Below, piece after piece: positions 51,425 through 62,500 of a stretch of DNA of 64,000 nt. A program made the translations under genes and the position numbers. The stretch covers positions 16,782,861-16,846,860 of the forward strand of contig CM020501.1 of assembly GCA_009823395.1 (NCBI GenBank), in the 5' to 3' direction. Under the pieces are notes generated by a model that worked only from the letters and a program-made list of their open reading frames with translations, had not been told where the DNA came from and searched no databases. Source of the DNA: Thamnaconus septentrionalis. Taxonomy: Eukaryota; Chordata; Actinopteri; Tetraodontiformes; Monacanthidae. Position 1 is the first letter of the stretch. Each line of letters starts with the position of its first letter.

Positions 51425-54186
51425 TCTCTCACGCCCCGCGGCACTCTTCAAATCCTTCACCCCTGCAGCCGTCTCATTAATAATGGACTGGTTGGACAAT
51501 AATTAGACAGAGCTAATAAGCATTTAGTTGTTCCTCCAAACCACTTGGGATGCCATTTTCCCTTCCATTAGGGCTTCATTATGTGCCTGTTCGCGTCTCC
51601 CTTGTGAGACAGCTGACTCGCACAGGTCCGCTGTTGTTGTGCCGTCACAGTTTATCCCTGCTCCATCTCTGGAATCGTTTTTATTTTATTTTTTTTTAAA
51701 GTGATGTAGGCGGTCACACTGAGGTCCACATGGTACTTTGCTCATTAGATGGGATGAAATTCAAGGAACCAAAGAGTTGCATGACGCGTCCAAAGCAAAT
51801 CCACTCAGTTTTGGCAAATCTGGAGGCTTCACTGGCTCAGTCAGAGCCTCTCTGTCTTCTTTTTCTTTTCAAATGAACCAGTCCTTATATTTCCATTCAG
51901 ACAACTAGCGTTGAGCACCTCAAGTTTCAACTGCCGGAGCAACAGGACGCTTCCTTCTGGATGTTTTCTGAAGACGACTGTAGTGATCATCCGTCAAGCT
52001 ACAATATGGAACAATGTGTTGATGGAATCTATTTTAATCAATACGTCAGTCAAGGAGAAGAAACTGACAACATGCATGACCTCTGTGCCCAGACATCGAT
52101 GCTAGCTAGTCATCTGGATTTCTAATCACTAATCCCAAACCATGTAGCTTTCAACAAACGTTCTGTTTCCCCTAAGAGGCTGACACTTGGTCTTCACCAG
52201 CTCCGACTTAAATCTTTCATTTGCGCCACTGGATCATAGAAGAGCACCAAACTAGGCAAAAGTCATTACCATTTTCACTTTTTCCCAACCTCCCTTCTTT
52301 TTTTTTAATGCACCCACATCAGCTCCTTTATCCCTCGCGCTTTATATTTCATCACAACTTTATCCTCGTTCATACCCTCAAACACTCTTTAAACTTGAGG
52401 AAATGAGACCTCCGTTTCTTGTTAAGGAAAAAAAAATCAGGAAAAGGAAGCGGCTAGGTTGATCACTGGCAAGTTTCTAAGGTGGAGAATCGCCCTTAAG
52501 CTGCTTTTGAATGTTTTAGATCCGGCTGGTCTAGTTTTTTTTTTTTTATGAGGGAGGGATGAGGCGTCTCTGGTGTCTTCCTCTGCTTCGGCGCTGATGC
52601 TGGAGGAGAGGCGGCGACCTGCTCTGCTCTTCCCTCTCATCTCTCCATAAAGCGAAGGGCCAGGTTCACGGCCGGGTGCGCGTCAAGGCGAGCGTGCCGC
52701 TTGCGCTTTTTTTCCAATCAGCTTCATAAAGATCAGGAACATGTTTTAGGTGTTCCTGGTGACGGCGATGCTGCTCGCCCTGCGGCATTTTTTTTTTTTT
52801 TTTGTATTTTAATGCAGCGTGTGTTTGGTGCATGTTAGTAATTTGCAGTGGCACCTCAGGAAATGTTAAGGCGGGACGTGGGGGCTTAAGCGGCGGGCCT
52901 CTCTCGGCCTAATCACGGCCACATTTCAAAGGCGAGAGCTCCAATTAAAAAGCGACGGGGCTCAACACGAGGCTTTTCAGGTTGCCACGGGGAGAGCCCA
53001 AACACATCTAACATGAAAATCAATCTGGGCTTTTTCCCGTCTGCCGGTCAGAGGTGGTCGGCGGCAGCCGCTGATCCGATGGGAATCTGGGATGAACACG
53101 CCGTACCTCCAAAGCACTGTGGCAGGAGCAAGAAATAAAAAGTCTTGTGGGGTCACAGAGTGATGGCAGAGATTTGTAAGTCCTCGCTCTTTGTGCGGTG
53201 CGTGTGTGTGTGTGCACCGGTGTGTGGGGTTGGGGATTTAGGGGTGGGTCTGTGATCTCAACTCCTAAAAGTGAAGTAGAGAGGCAATCGAGGAAGACTT
53301 TGATGTATACGGCAGGGATGAGCCGCAAGGATGTCACATGTCATAATATTGCATAAAAAAGGTTTCCACCTTACCGTTTCATTTTTTATTCATCGGTGGC
53401 CTGCACTCTTTAGTTTAATGAGAAGAACTTTTTTTTAAAGAAGTTAACTTGACGCAATAGAGGAATATTTGGGGGGAGGAATTGCATATTCTCCGACAGA
53501 GGGCACACAGTCATGCCTCACTGTCCATCACAGCAACTGCAAACAGGGAAACATGGAGAACAGTCTTGGGCTCAAGAGGAGGGAGAAGAACGTCTTTGTT
53601 TTACTAATAATCCCTTTTACTGTGCCATGAAAAGTGACACCGTTCAAGAAAAACATGACAATACACATTGAACACCACACTGTAGTTGAGGCTGCAGCGT
53701 TTGAGTGCATTTTTGGGGGACAAAGACGAGAACCAACAGTGCCAGATCACCAGCTAACGTCGCAAAGATGGAGCTGCACACGGCTGTTTAATTTCATTGT
53801 TGGGGAGAAAAAAAAAAACAAAATGACACTCAGCTTCTTTTTTTTTTTTATACAATCGTCTTGCGTATGAGAGACAGGAACATTTTACAGCAACTATTTT
53901 TGTTTGCTCTGGCTGTTCCAACTTCTTTGACTGTTGGCATGTGGTTATTATTGTCGTAGGAGAGTGTTCTGTTCACAGGAAACCAGTGTGATTTGAAATA
54001 CTGCGTGTATGTGACTTGTGGAGTTGTGTTGTGCACCTTAATAAAACTGCCCATATCTGCACCCTGAGTACATTGTTCACAACCTGGATGCATGAGTTAA
54101 GTATGCACTATAATCAGCAACCGCCTCTGTATTGGCCAATATCAGTGTTTCTTCTTTTTACATGTACTTTTATCAGTTAGCTAGTA

Positions 54187-54901
54187 TTGGTCCTATTTTC
54201 TCCGAAGCTAGCCTCAGCCATTGAGCCAATTTTGCCAATTGTGGAACAATCAACTAAACGTAAACAGGAAGTTATGTCTGCAGTCTGGGAATACAGTACG
54301 TTAATTAGTCTAAGAAAAACATGCAGATTGCAACATCCAGCACACGCACAAAAACAAAACTGTGAGGAGGATGCCAGTCTTTCAAATATAACCAATTTAA
54401 TAATCCACATAAAGAAACAAAATCAACATAAATCAATTGTAATATTGTCTGTATTAATATGGCGTAAAAGTGTTATCACGATAATTTCTGGCATTTATTG
54501 CAATAACGATAAAAGTGACGATTAAAAAATATAAAACAATTCAACTCCATGTTTTGGGATTTTTTTTGAAACCGCATATTTTTGAAACCGCAATCAAAAA
54601 AACGCGTTTACGACCCAAAAGAAAATAAATAAAAAGTAAAACAGGATGTTTGCAAATCGTTTCCGTGGTGTTTATTTTCACTCTGCACACAATCCACAAT
54701 CGATTCTCGAGCACGGTTGCTACGCTATCAGCCCCGTGCTTGTTATTGTGCTACATGAGCTGCCGGCTGCCAGCAGCAAGTGCGTTGCGCACGTAATTAC
54801 ATCATCAACAGGAGTTTAACATTATTACCCCTAGATGACATATTCTTACCGCTGTAAATTTTTTTGACGATATATCGCAAACACCGATATATCGCCCATC
54901 C

Positions 54902-54904
<3 letters not shown>
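54187..54904 (+). mobile_element. Degenerate hAT transposon remnant with BED-finger-like stretch and right terminal end
   Basis: The right edge (54862-54904) reads, on the opposite strand, TAGGGATGGGCGATATATCG, a hAT-type end common in fish. Inside, TTATCACGATAATTTCTGG (from 54473) is also typical of these elements. An open frame at 54187-54525 contains SAVWEY, then TCRLQHP, then SNITNLIIHIKK, which follows the W..F / C..C / SN..NL..H layout of BED zinc fingers in hAT transposases, but the second Cys and final His spacing are eroded. The catalytic RNaseH-like domain is absent. The left end was not found. Confidence 0.55.
54671..54676 (-). terminator. Candidate poly(A) signal for c4orf33 inside the hAT remnant
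   Basis: On the minus strand this is AATAAA, about 750 bp past the c4orf33 stop codon. I read the interval 54961-55424 and saw no AATAAA or ATTAAA on the minus strand, so this transposon-borne hexamer is the nearest one I found. The link to the gene is inference. Confidence 0.25.
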
Positions 54905-54941
<37 letters not shown>

Positions 54942-54953
54942 TGAGTGAGTCCT
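54905..54953. repeat. (GT)n then (GTGA)n microsatellite
   Basis: GT repeat to 54939 followed by GTGA units, immediately abutting the hAT right end. A second GT repeat lies at 55139-55168. Confidence 0.9.
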
Positions 54954-55138
54954 CTCACTGTATTTAAAAACAATCACAGGAAACTTGTCACGGCTCACCT
55001 CAAGAGAAACTCACAACTTACAAAGGAGCTGAAAGTCAAAGTGAACACTCGCCGCCACCATCCACAGCATAACCACTGCAGGTCACTCTGCCAAAGCAAT
55101 TTAAGGTGACGGCCAAGTGCCTTGGGATGTGTGTGCAA

Positions 55139-55169
<31 letters not shown>

Positions 55170-55374
55170 ATAGTGTGTGCTTGTGCCGATGCGTGTGAAG
55201 GCTAACACGCTCTGACGAGCTGATAACATATTTCTTGTCGTATCATTCGACATCATTAACTAATAAAGATTGATTGCCCTTTTGTTCGCCATCAATGAGT
55301 GTTTGTACTGTTGCCCTTCGGCAGTGGTGTGTGTCAGTGTATGTGTCGAGAGGGGGGTGGGTAGGAGGGAGATC

Positions 55375-55405
<31 letters not shown>

Positions 55406-55424
55406 TAAAATGTTTCTGGAAAGC

Positions 55425-58031
55425 TCAAGGCTTTCCCTTCCATAGATCTGATTCTGGCTGGATCCAACCCTCTCCCATGATGCTTTGCAGGCGGAAATGC
55501 TTGAAATACTCCAGCCGGTGGCTAAAGAGAGAGACAAATAATCAGAGTAAAATTGCAGCATTTTTGTATGTGGTGTGCTGTCATCAGTGTTTGGCCATTG
55601 CTAGCAAGAGCAAGTCTTATGAAAAACAGGTAGTTTTAGAATAAATTGAAATTTGGTATAATTTCACCTGAACACTGCTCTAAGTGATGCTATCTTAACC
55701 TCATGTGGACACAAACCTCAGAAAAAAAATCTCACCTACAGCTGCATTAAATTGGCTGTACCTTCAAAATAAACTGTACCACTTTAAAAGAGCCCAACTA
55801 TGCAATATTCACTCTACTGCTATTAGTGGGCTAATATCCTGCCCAGTGTGCTTTCGCCACATGTCGTCAGACACTTGGCTTTGTAAGCGTAAGTCAACTC
55901 ACAAGTCGGGTTTCTGACCCTCCACTATCTCATCCTTGGGAATCGGAAACAGGGCCTCGTACGTGCGGTTCTCTCCCGAGCCGTGGATGGCATACGAGTT
56001 CATCTTGTTGACATTGGGAGGGAAGTAAGCCCAGGGCACAAGAGCCTCACCCTTCCATTTCTTCCCATCGGTCGTGGCACTAAACTCCATTGGCAGTTGT
56101 TGCTGGAGGGGAAAAAAAAAAGAAAATTCACACACTAGGAGATGATTAAATAACCACAAAGTAAAGTTGCCTTCTTTGAAGACGTCCACGTTGTTTGCCT
56201 ACCAAGAACACTTTGTGGACTCCTGACAGCAACAATATCAGGTGCTGCCCGTGTCTAAAACAAAACAAATAAAAGTTCATATATTATCATCATTCAATTG
56301 TTATTAAAATATCAGAATTACGTAATTAAATTGTTGTTATCTACTTGCAAGAATGTAAGTTTTATTGTTTCTTTTGTTACCCTATTAGGTTTTGAGTTTC
56401 AGTTTTCATTTTTAATTCATTTTTTCTGACAATTTAAGATTAATTCACAATCTCAAATTCCTTTTTCAGCTCCGTCATCATAACATAAAAAAAGATGACA
56501 TAATATGACAAAAAGACTCAGATTCTATGAATCTGAAATTTTATGAATCTGAGTCTTTCCCCCCAAAAATGGGGGCCCGAATAGGTGTGTACTTACGGAC
56601 AAAGTTCCACTTCCAGGTAATTTTCTGTGGTGCTATCAAGGAAGAAGGACTCCACAACTGATGAGAAAAGGTGCAAAACATATTTGTGAGCACAGAAACA
56701 ACACTTAATCCTTTATGAATTCAATCCGTTATGAACTGTCCAATAATTTCAGGCAATTTCCGTAAGAAACAGTTTTACCAATATGTGCAAAAACATTTCC
56801 CAAGTCAGAAGTGTCAAAAGCTGGCCAGAATGGGAACAGACGATGCTCCATATCATTAACTAGCTAACTCCCATTATAATGGAGTTGGTATCCAATTTAG
56901 CAACATAAATGAGGCCAAAAATGCGGGGCTCATTAATTGGAAATCCAACTTACTTAAGGTTAATTAGACAGGATTGTCATAACTCAGCCTCATCGCCAGG
57001 TTTAATTGCTGTGTCAGGGTAATAATGATAATGCAATCAGCGCTATGGGCTCAGCGCTATGGCCTATAAAAATAAGTGATCCTTCAACCTCTTGGGACAC
57101 TGTTGTGTTAATAATTTTATGTCATATTCTAAACTGGTCTAAAATTGCATTACAATGACTTAGTGTTCATATCACAACCTGAATAATATTATTATAAGAG
57201 CTGATCCTAGAGTTGGCAAAGGTACTTTTACAATGCAAAAGGGTTGATAAATTGGCGGAACATAAAACCTTTCTGACAAGCGATGGTGGGTGTAGACTGG
57301 TCAATATGGCTTTTCTGCTTCAGTTTAATTTTAAGTGGGAGTGGAGATGCCAGCTTACCTTGATTTACTGAGCTAAACATAACAAATGAAAAACAATAAC
57401 AAGTTTATTATTATCTCTAATTAGTGATATTTAACAACAACAATTCCTATTATTGTTATCAAATAATGAAAAAAAGTTTTTTTTTCTCCAAACACGTTTA
57501 TATTTGTTTATATTGTATAGTCAAATAGTTCAACCTACACTACGTCAGGTCGCCTTCATGACCAATTTCAATAATTTTGTCACTTTAAGAAAAACATTTT
57601 TCTGTCTCGTCATCACAGATTTGTCAACAAGCTCCTTCAAATGTTTCCTACATCTTTACAAAAGGAGGGAAGCAGGATGAGTCTTGATGCCAACCTTCGT
57701 AGTTCCACAGGCCAGGAAAGGTGTGACCTGGGGGCCCAGGAGGACCGGCTGGGTCGTTGAAGAAGGGCCCGAGCACCTGTAACTTCAGCCCTCCTAGGCC
57801 AGGAGAGAAAATAATCTTGATGGGGTCATGATCCACAGGATCGCTATCCCATGTATGTTCAATGGAAAACTCCATTTGTCCAAAAGAGCTGCAATGGGGA
57901 AGAAGAATCAGCTTAATATGTCACAAGACTGTGGTGACTCCACGCAGAAAGAACCAATAAACTTACAAAGATTTACAGCATGGTAGAATCCAGACAAGTG
58001 CCATGAAATACAATGTACGAGCTGGCCCCAT
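55425..58031 (-). CDS. c4orf33: C4orf33 homologue (UPF0462 family), six exons, with N-terminal signal peptide
   Basis: Minus-strand coding exons are 58031-57967, 57888-57695, 56657-56597, 56254-56203, 56102-55903 and 55521-55425. Every intron is GT-AG, and the 669-nt sum gives 222 codons plus TGA. From residue 27 (MEFSIEHTWDSDPVDHDPI) the protein tracks human C4orf33 throughout: FFNDPAGPPG, LWNYE-VVESFFLD, YLEVELCPHGQHLILLLSG, PWAYFPPNVNKMNSYAIHG, YEALFPIP, GQKPDFHRLEYFKHF and the end QPESDLW. Exon 1 adds MGPARTLYFMALVWILPCC, a typical signal peptide with a hydrophobic core at about residues 6-18. It joins in frame through a perfect gtaagt donor, and its ATG has A at -3 and G at +4. Human C4orf33 is about 199 aa and lacks this leader. 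The family function is unknown; the W/VVE..F/YLEVE/PW.YFPP layout resembles CBM9-like beta-sandwiches (inference). No KDEL or transmembrane segment is seen beyond the leader. A start at the internal Met (57875) would give 196 aa. Confidence 0.92.
56474..56575 (-). other. Cluster of three hairpins in c4orf33 intron 3
   Basis: Starting about 20 nt inside the intron from the donor at 56596, three inverted repeats follow each other. The first is CCCCC/GGGGG around 56559-56575. The second is a perfect 14-bp stem, AAAGACTCAGATTC at 56512-56525 with its complement at 56545-56558 and a 19-nt loop. The third is GTCATC/GATGAC at 56474-56499. The middle loop contains a second GATTC/GAATC pair. Confidence 0.7.
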
Positions 58032-58853
58032 GCTGTCAGAGCTCCAAAGACTTGATGATTAAGAAAGAAAAGAAAAAGAAAAAAAAAGAAAGGTTTTCCC
58101 CTGTGTAAAGATTTAATTTATCAAGCAAAACTATGTCCGTTCAGCATTTTTACCAGGCGTTATCAAAATTAGGTTCATGTCGAGAGTAGCTCTGTTACTT
58201 AGGAACCAATGAAGATAATGACTCCCATTATTCCGTAAACTGCCATTAACAAAACACAATCACTCAGTGCCCATATTATTTTTGCAGATAAGCGCTTGAC
58301 TTGATTACAAGAGGGGCGAAGTGCTCTGAACGAGTTACCCACTGGACGTGTTCAATCAGAATTTACGTCAGCACAACAAGCAAATCATATGACCAGGTAG
58401 CTGAAACGAAACTCGTTCAGAGGATACAAGATAATTGAAAATGGGAGTCTTGCTTCCAGATAGATATTGTTAATACAAGTAATAGCAATATATACGCTGC
58501 GTATATTCTAACATTTGCTACCAAGTTAACACGGTAGAGTTTGAATTTCCATGTTAGACTTACACTGCCGAGAACGGAGCGGAACCTTCTTACTTCCCTG
58601 TTGCACAGACGGAACAGTCCTCCTTGTGCACAGCACCTCTGCCATTGGTTGTCGTTTGTTTTCTTCAAAAGCGAAGGCGGAACCGAAGGGACTGGGAATG
58701 TAATGACTCTCCGACTCTCATAATTGTTTTAGACGCTTCATCAGAAAAAAATACGTTGACTACTTTCCTGTTAGATTTTACCGTAGACCGTTTGTACGGA
58801 CGCTTTGGTTAGCCACGTCGGCTAAACTCGGCTCTGACGAGCTGAGACGATTA

Positions 58854-58868
58854 GTTGCCCCCAGCGAC
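58854..58868 (+). promoter_or_regulatory. Candidate RFX X-box in the shared promoter
   Basis: GTTGCC, three bases, AGCGAC matches the X-box form GTTRCC-N3-RGYAAC with a single mismatch in the right half. RFX factors drive many ciliary genes, and SCLT1 is a ciliogenesis protein, so the position about 650 bp upstream of the sclt1 ATG makes sense. This is a motif match only. Confidence 0.4.
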
Positions 58869-59454
58869 CGCTATCCTGTCAAGCCTTAACAACAACTGAC
58901 GCCAGCTAGCTACTTGTGGGGTTTGCGCTTTTCAAGTCTGAGGTTTTTCATTTGTTGCCAAAGTCATGCATGTGTTTAAGTTTTACTAGCTGCTAGCGCC
59001 ACGAAACGGCAACTGTTCTTGTTAGATTTCCGCGAGGTTAAGTCATTCATACGATACTATATTCGCTCTGCGTAAATTACTGGGGTAAACAGAACAACTA
59101 GATTCTTCCCCCTGTAGCAAACCTTTGTTAACCTCCTTGCTGTAAATAATTTTGTCCATCTAATAGATCATATTTCCTATCACATCTATTTACTAATATT
59201 GATCGTCACCATGCGTCTCACCTTTAGCTATCATGTGATGTAAGACGCATTAGGAAGTGAAAAGCCTGATTTAATTTGTTTATTAAAAATAAATAATTGG
59301 TGCAATATTTGTCACGTGTGGTACATGCAAGTGTAGAGAACTTTTCAGTTGACTGGTTGTATCAGGATAGACGAGTGAGCAGTACCTGATTACATTTTAA
59401 GCTTAATGCATTTTCGATTTTACATCCTCAACAGTGTTTTATTTTCTTCTGTAG

Positions 59455-59500
59455 TCTCTAACATGAATTATTTCTTGTGTGCATTAGCTGTCCATGCATT
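59455..59500 (+). other. Probable 5' untranslated part of the first coding exon of sclt1
   Basis: A pyrimidine-rich stretch ending ttctgtag (AG at 59453-59454) precedes this segment, and the ATG follows at 59501. The exon would run 59455-59534. A weaker alternative acceptor lies at 59486-59487. Confidence 0.5.
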
Positions 59501-62500
59501 ATGGAGGCAGAAATACAGTTTTTACGTGATCAAGGTAAGATAAGATGAGCCATACAGTTGTCTGTGTTATTGAAGCTGACCTCCATTATAAACAACAACA
59601 ACAACAGTTTTGTCCCAAGTGTTCTCCAGTAACGCAGCACTGATCGACTCCCTCAAACAGACCATGAAGGACTGCTGCTTGCTCTCATTTGCTAAAAATG
59701 TTAATCTCTTTTAGATCCATAATATATACTGGTTGTTATAATAGTGGCCACTACAGTTCCAAATGAAATGCGGCCCTTGCTTTGGCATAAATTTATGTAT
59801 TTCATTTACCTTTACTTGAAATCAACATGTATATCTTTCTTTCCAGTCCACAGGCTGAATTCAGCCCTGAGTCAGTATCAGAATGGGAACCATAATCTGC
59901 TCACAGCATCTCAGGTACAAAGACGTCAGCAATGCCTTTTTACATATGTGCTGATTTCGGGTTTATCATTGTAAACTTGAGACAGCTTGTGTGTATTCAG
60001 GTGACTCTCTGTTGAAACAGGGATCTTTAAATATGACTGACACATTACTTAATCACACTCCTAGGAGCTAGTTCCTTGTTATGGAACTGGCTCACTGATA
60101 TTAAAGTGATAATCCGCCCCAAACTCAAAAACACCCAGACTCACCTCCAGCCTTTCTGACTGTAATCAGGGTGAAGCTATAAGAATGCCCGAGTCCACTG
60201 CACCCTGGATCTCTGATAGAAGGTGAAGCAGTTAAAATCTGTTTGTATGGTGGTTGACATGTCCTATTAGTAACTGCGTGATTAAACCCAAGGCTAACAC
60301 CGTTAACGATGTCATTCTTTCACTTTGCAGTGTAATGGCTCCTCTTATAGCTGAGTATGATCGACACATAAATGACATGACCGTACAGCTGAAGAAATAC
60401 CAGGTAAATGAAGAGATTTTCCAACAAGTCACTCGGACCTACACACCAACCTCTTTCTACAAGAGCTGTGCATTAACATATGTATACATGAAGGTAGATT
60501 TCATAATCATGCAAAAGAGTCTTTAACTCATTGTTGGGCCTTGTAGGGGAGGAAATATCTAGGCACAAATAATAATATATCCCCAATACGTATTCCGTCG
60601 TTCCGGTGTTAAGATGAGGATTTCAAAGTAAAGTACATAATAATTCATTTAATCTGACTCCATTTGATGATAATAATAACTTTACTTTTATATATCGATT
60701 GAGAGAAAGACTTGACTTTTAATTAAGAATATAGTCTCTGTAATAATTAAGTTCTAGTGATCTGACTTTAGTCTTCAGTTCAGGGATGGCTTATATACAT
60801 TAACAAAACTATTCAGTTTGTTTATTAAACATGGGAGAATAGCCTTGATGTCTGGGTTGGAGTATTGAGAGGTTATCAAACATGATACCCAATCTTACCT
60901 GTCCAACTCAGAGGTTAAGGGTTTGAATAATGTCCAGTGAAATTTACCATATAACTAATGTCATTGGGATTCTGATTAATCCCTATCTTAGTTCAGTGAT
61001 GGCAGATACAGACAAATCATTCAGTGACCTTCTTAACATAGAAGAACAGCCCAGACATCTAGGTTGAGATATTCAGAGGTTTACATCATCTAACTCAATA
61101 GTTAGAAAAACATGATACTCAATCTTTTCTATTCAACTCAGAGGTAAAGAGTACAAACATTACTCAAATGAATTTACCATATAACTGAAGACTAAATCAA
61201 TATCTGATGTCAGATTATTCTCCACATAGAACAAAAGTCTCAACAAGTTAATATTGAAGGGAAATGGATGACATACCAGTTTATTGCGATGTCCAGAGTA
61301 AAAATGCAGCAAAAATGTAACAGATCGGTTGTGTAAAAATGATGGTAAGCAAATCAAGAAGACAAAGAAAAAGAAGAAGAGAGAGCCAAAGAAAGAGAGA
61401 GAGAGAGAGAGTCAAAGAAAAAAGTAGAGTCACAAGGTTCTTGCTCTTTCCCTTAAATATCCTCCCTGACCAGAGACACCTCTAAAATGCATATTCAAAA
61501 GATTCAATGGGGATTCCATTCCTATCTGGGAACCTTTGGCCATCAGGGGTTCTTTTCCAGTGACAATAAATCACCTAGACCTTTGTACTTCTCGCACTGA
61601 GACACACAACATTTTAAAGGGAAGTCAGGTCAACAAAAGGTGTTAGTTTTAGGTGATAAGAGACCTCAACTCCCCAAAAGGTGACATCTGAACTGAGTTG
61701 ATTAGTCACAAATAAACAAAAGATAAAACATCACAGTTGTTACCCTCAGTCTTGGGAAAAACTTCAATTTTTTATAGACAACATTTTAGGGTGGGGGTTT
61801 GTCTGTCTTACAGCCTCAGTGATTTCTTCCTTTCTGATTAACTTGAGTTGTTGTTAAGAGTTTGAACTGTGAATCCATGCTATATGCTGAATCACTGTTT
61901 TCCATTCAACAGGGGCAGATGTCTGAAGTGAAACTGAAATTGGATGTGGTTGTCAAGGAGAATGAAAGGTAGAAAAAAATCCATGGCACATGAAAAGTCT
62001 ATGTTAAAGGAAAAAATAATCACTAATACAAAATTATTTAGCATTTCTCATAGAAAGGACGCTCCTGTCAAATGTGTGGTTATTGATTGACTCATACTTA
62101 TGAAGCCTAATATCAGACCAGAAGTGTGACGTGCTCAGTAGGGGAGAAGTAGTGCATCTGAGTTTATCTTTTACCTTCACCTGCTGCTGCTCACCCAAAC
62201 CTGCTGACTTTACCTTCAAATCCTGTATTTGAAATGTGATGAGGTATCTAGAATAGAATGATCATTTGACACCCACCACCTTGGACCAGGTTGCACCAAG
62301 AGCTCATAGAGTCTGTGGAGAAGCAGCTCCACACCCTGCCCCAAGCTTCAGGAGCTGAAGGCAGCAGCACGCTGGAAGATGTGGTCACCAGAAACCTCCA
62401 AGAGCAGGTTCAGCTGTCTGAGCAGGTTCGGACGTACACATATATGTTTGGACTGCTTTGTACTTGACACTGACCGCCTTCAAAGAACGATATACTACAC

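Larger units (their letters stand above)
43432..54186. other. Gene desert, block 5
   Basis: Outside the candidate enhancers, the RFX palindrome, microsatellites and G-rich tract, I see only unique sequence with short pyrimidine or purine runs (46.44-46.6, 48.9-49.1 and 50.65-50.7 kb). No exon chain and no recognisable transposon. Confidence 0.5.
58032..59500. promoter_or_regulatory. Shared divergent promoter region between c4orf33 and sclt1
   Basis: The two start codons lie 1.47 kb apart in head-to-head orientation, with no repeat or other gene between them. A pyrimidine run on the minus strand (58058-58090) ends in AG just before the c4orf33 ATG, so that gene may also have an untranslated first exon. 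On the plus side, the tract before 59454 ends in a strong acceptor, so sclt1 transcription probably starts upstream, most plausibly in the more CpG-containing part at 58550-59050. No TATA box at a convincing spacing was seen. Transcript ends cannot be fixed from sequence alone. Confidence 0.55.

Noticed and set aside
54187..54525. Host zinc-finger (ZBED) gene
   Set aside because: The BED finger is eroded, no catalytic domain follows, and a hAT terminal end lies 380 bp downstream, so it is a transposon relic.
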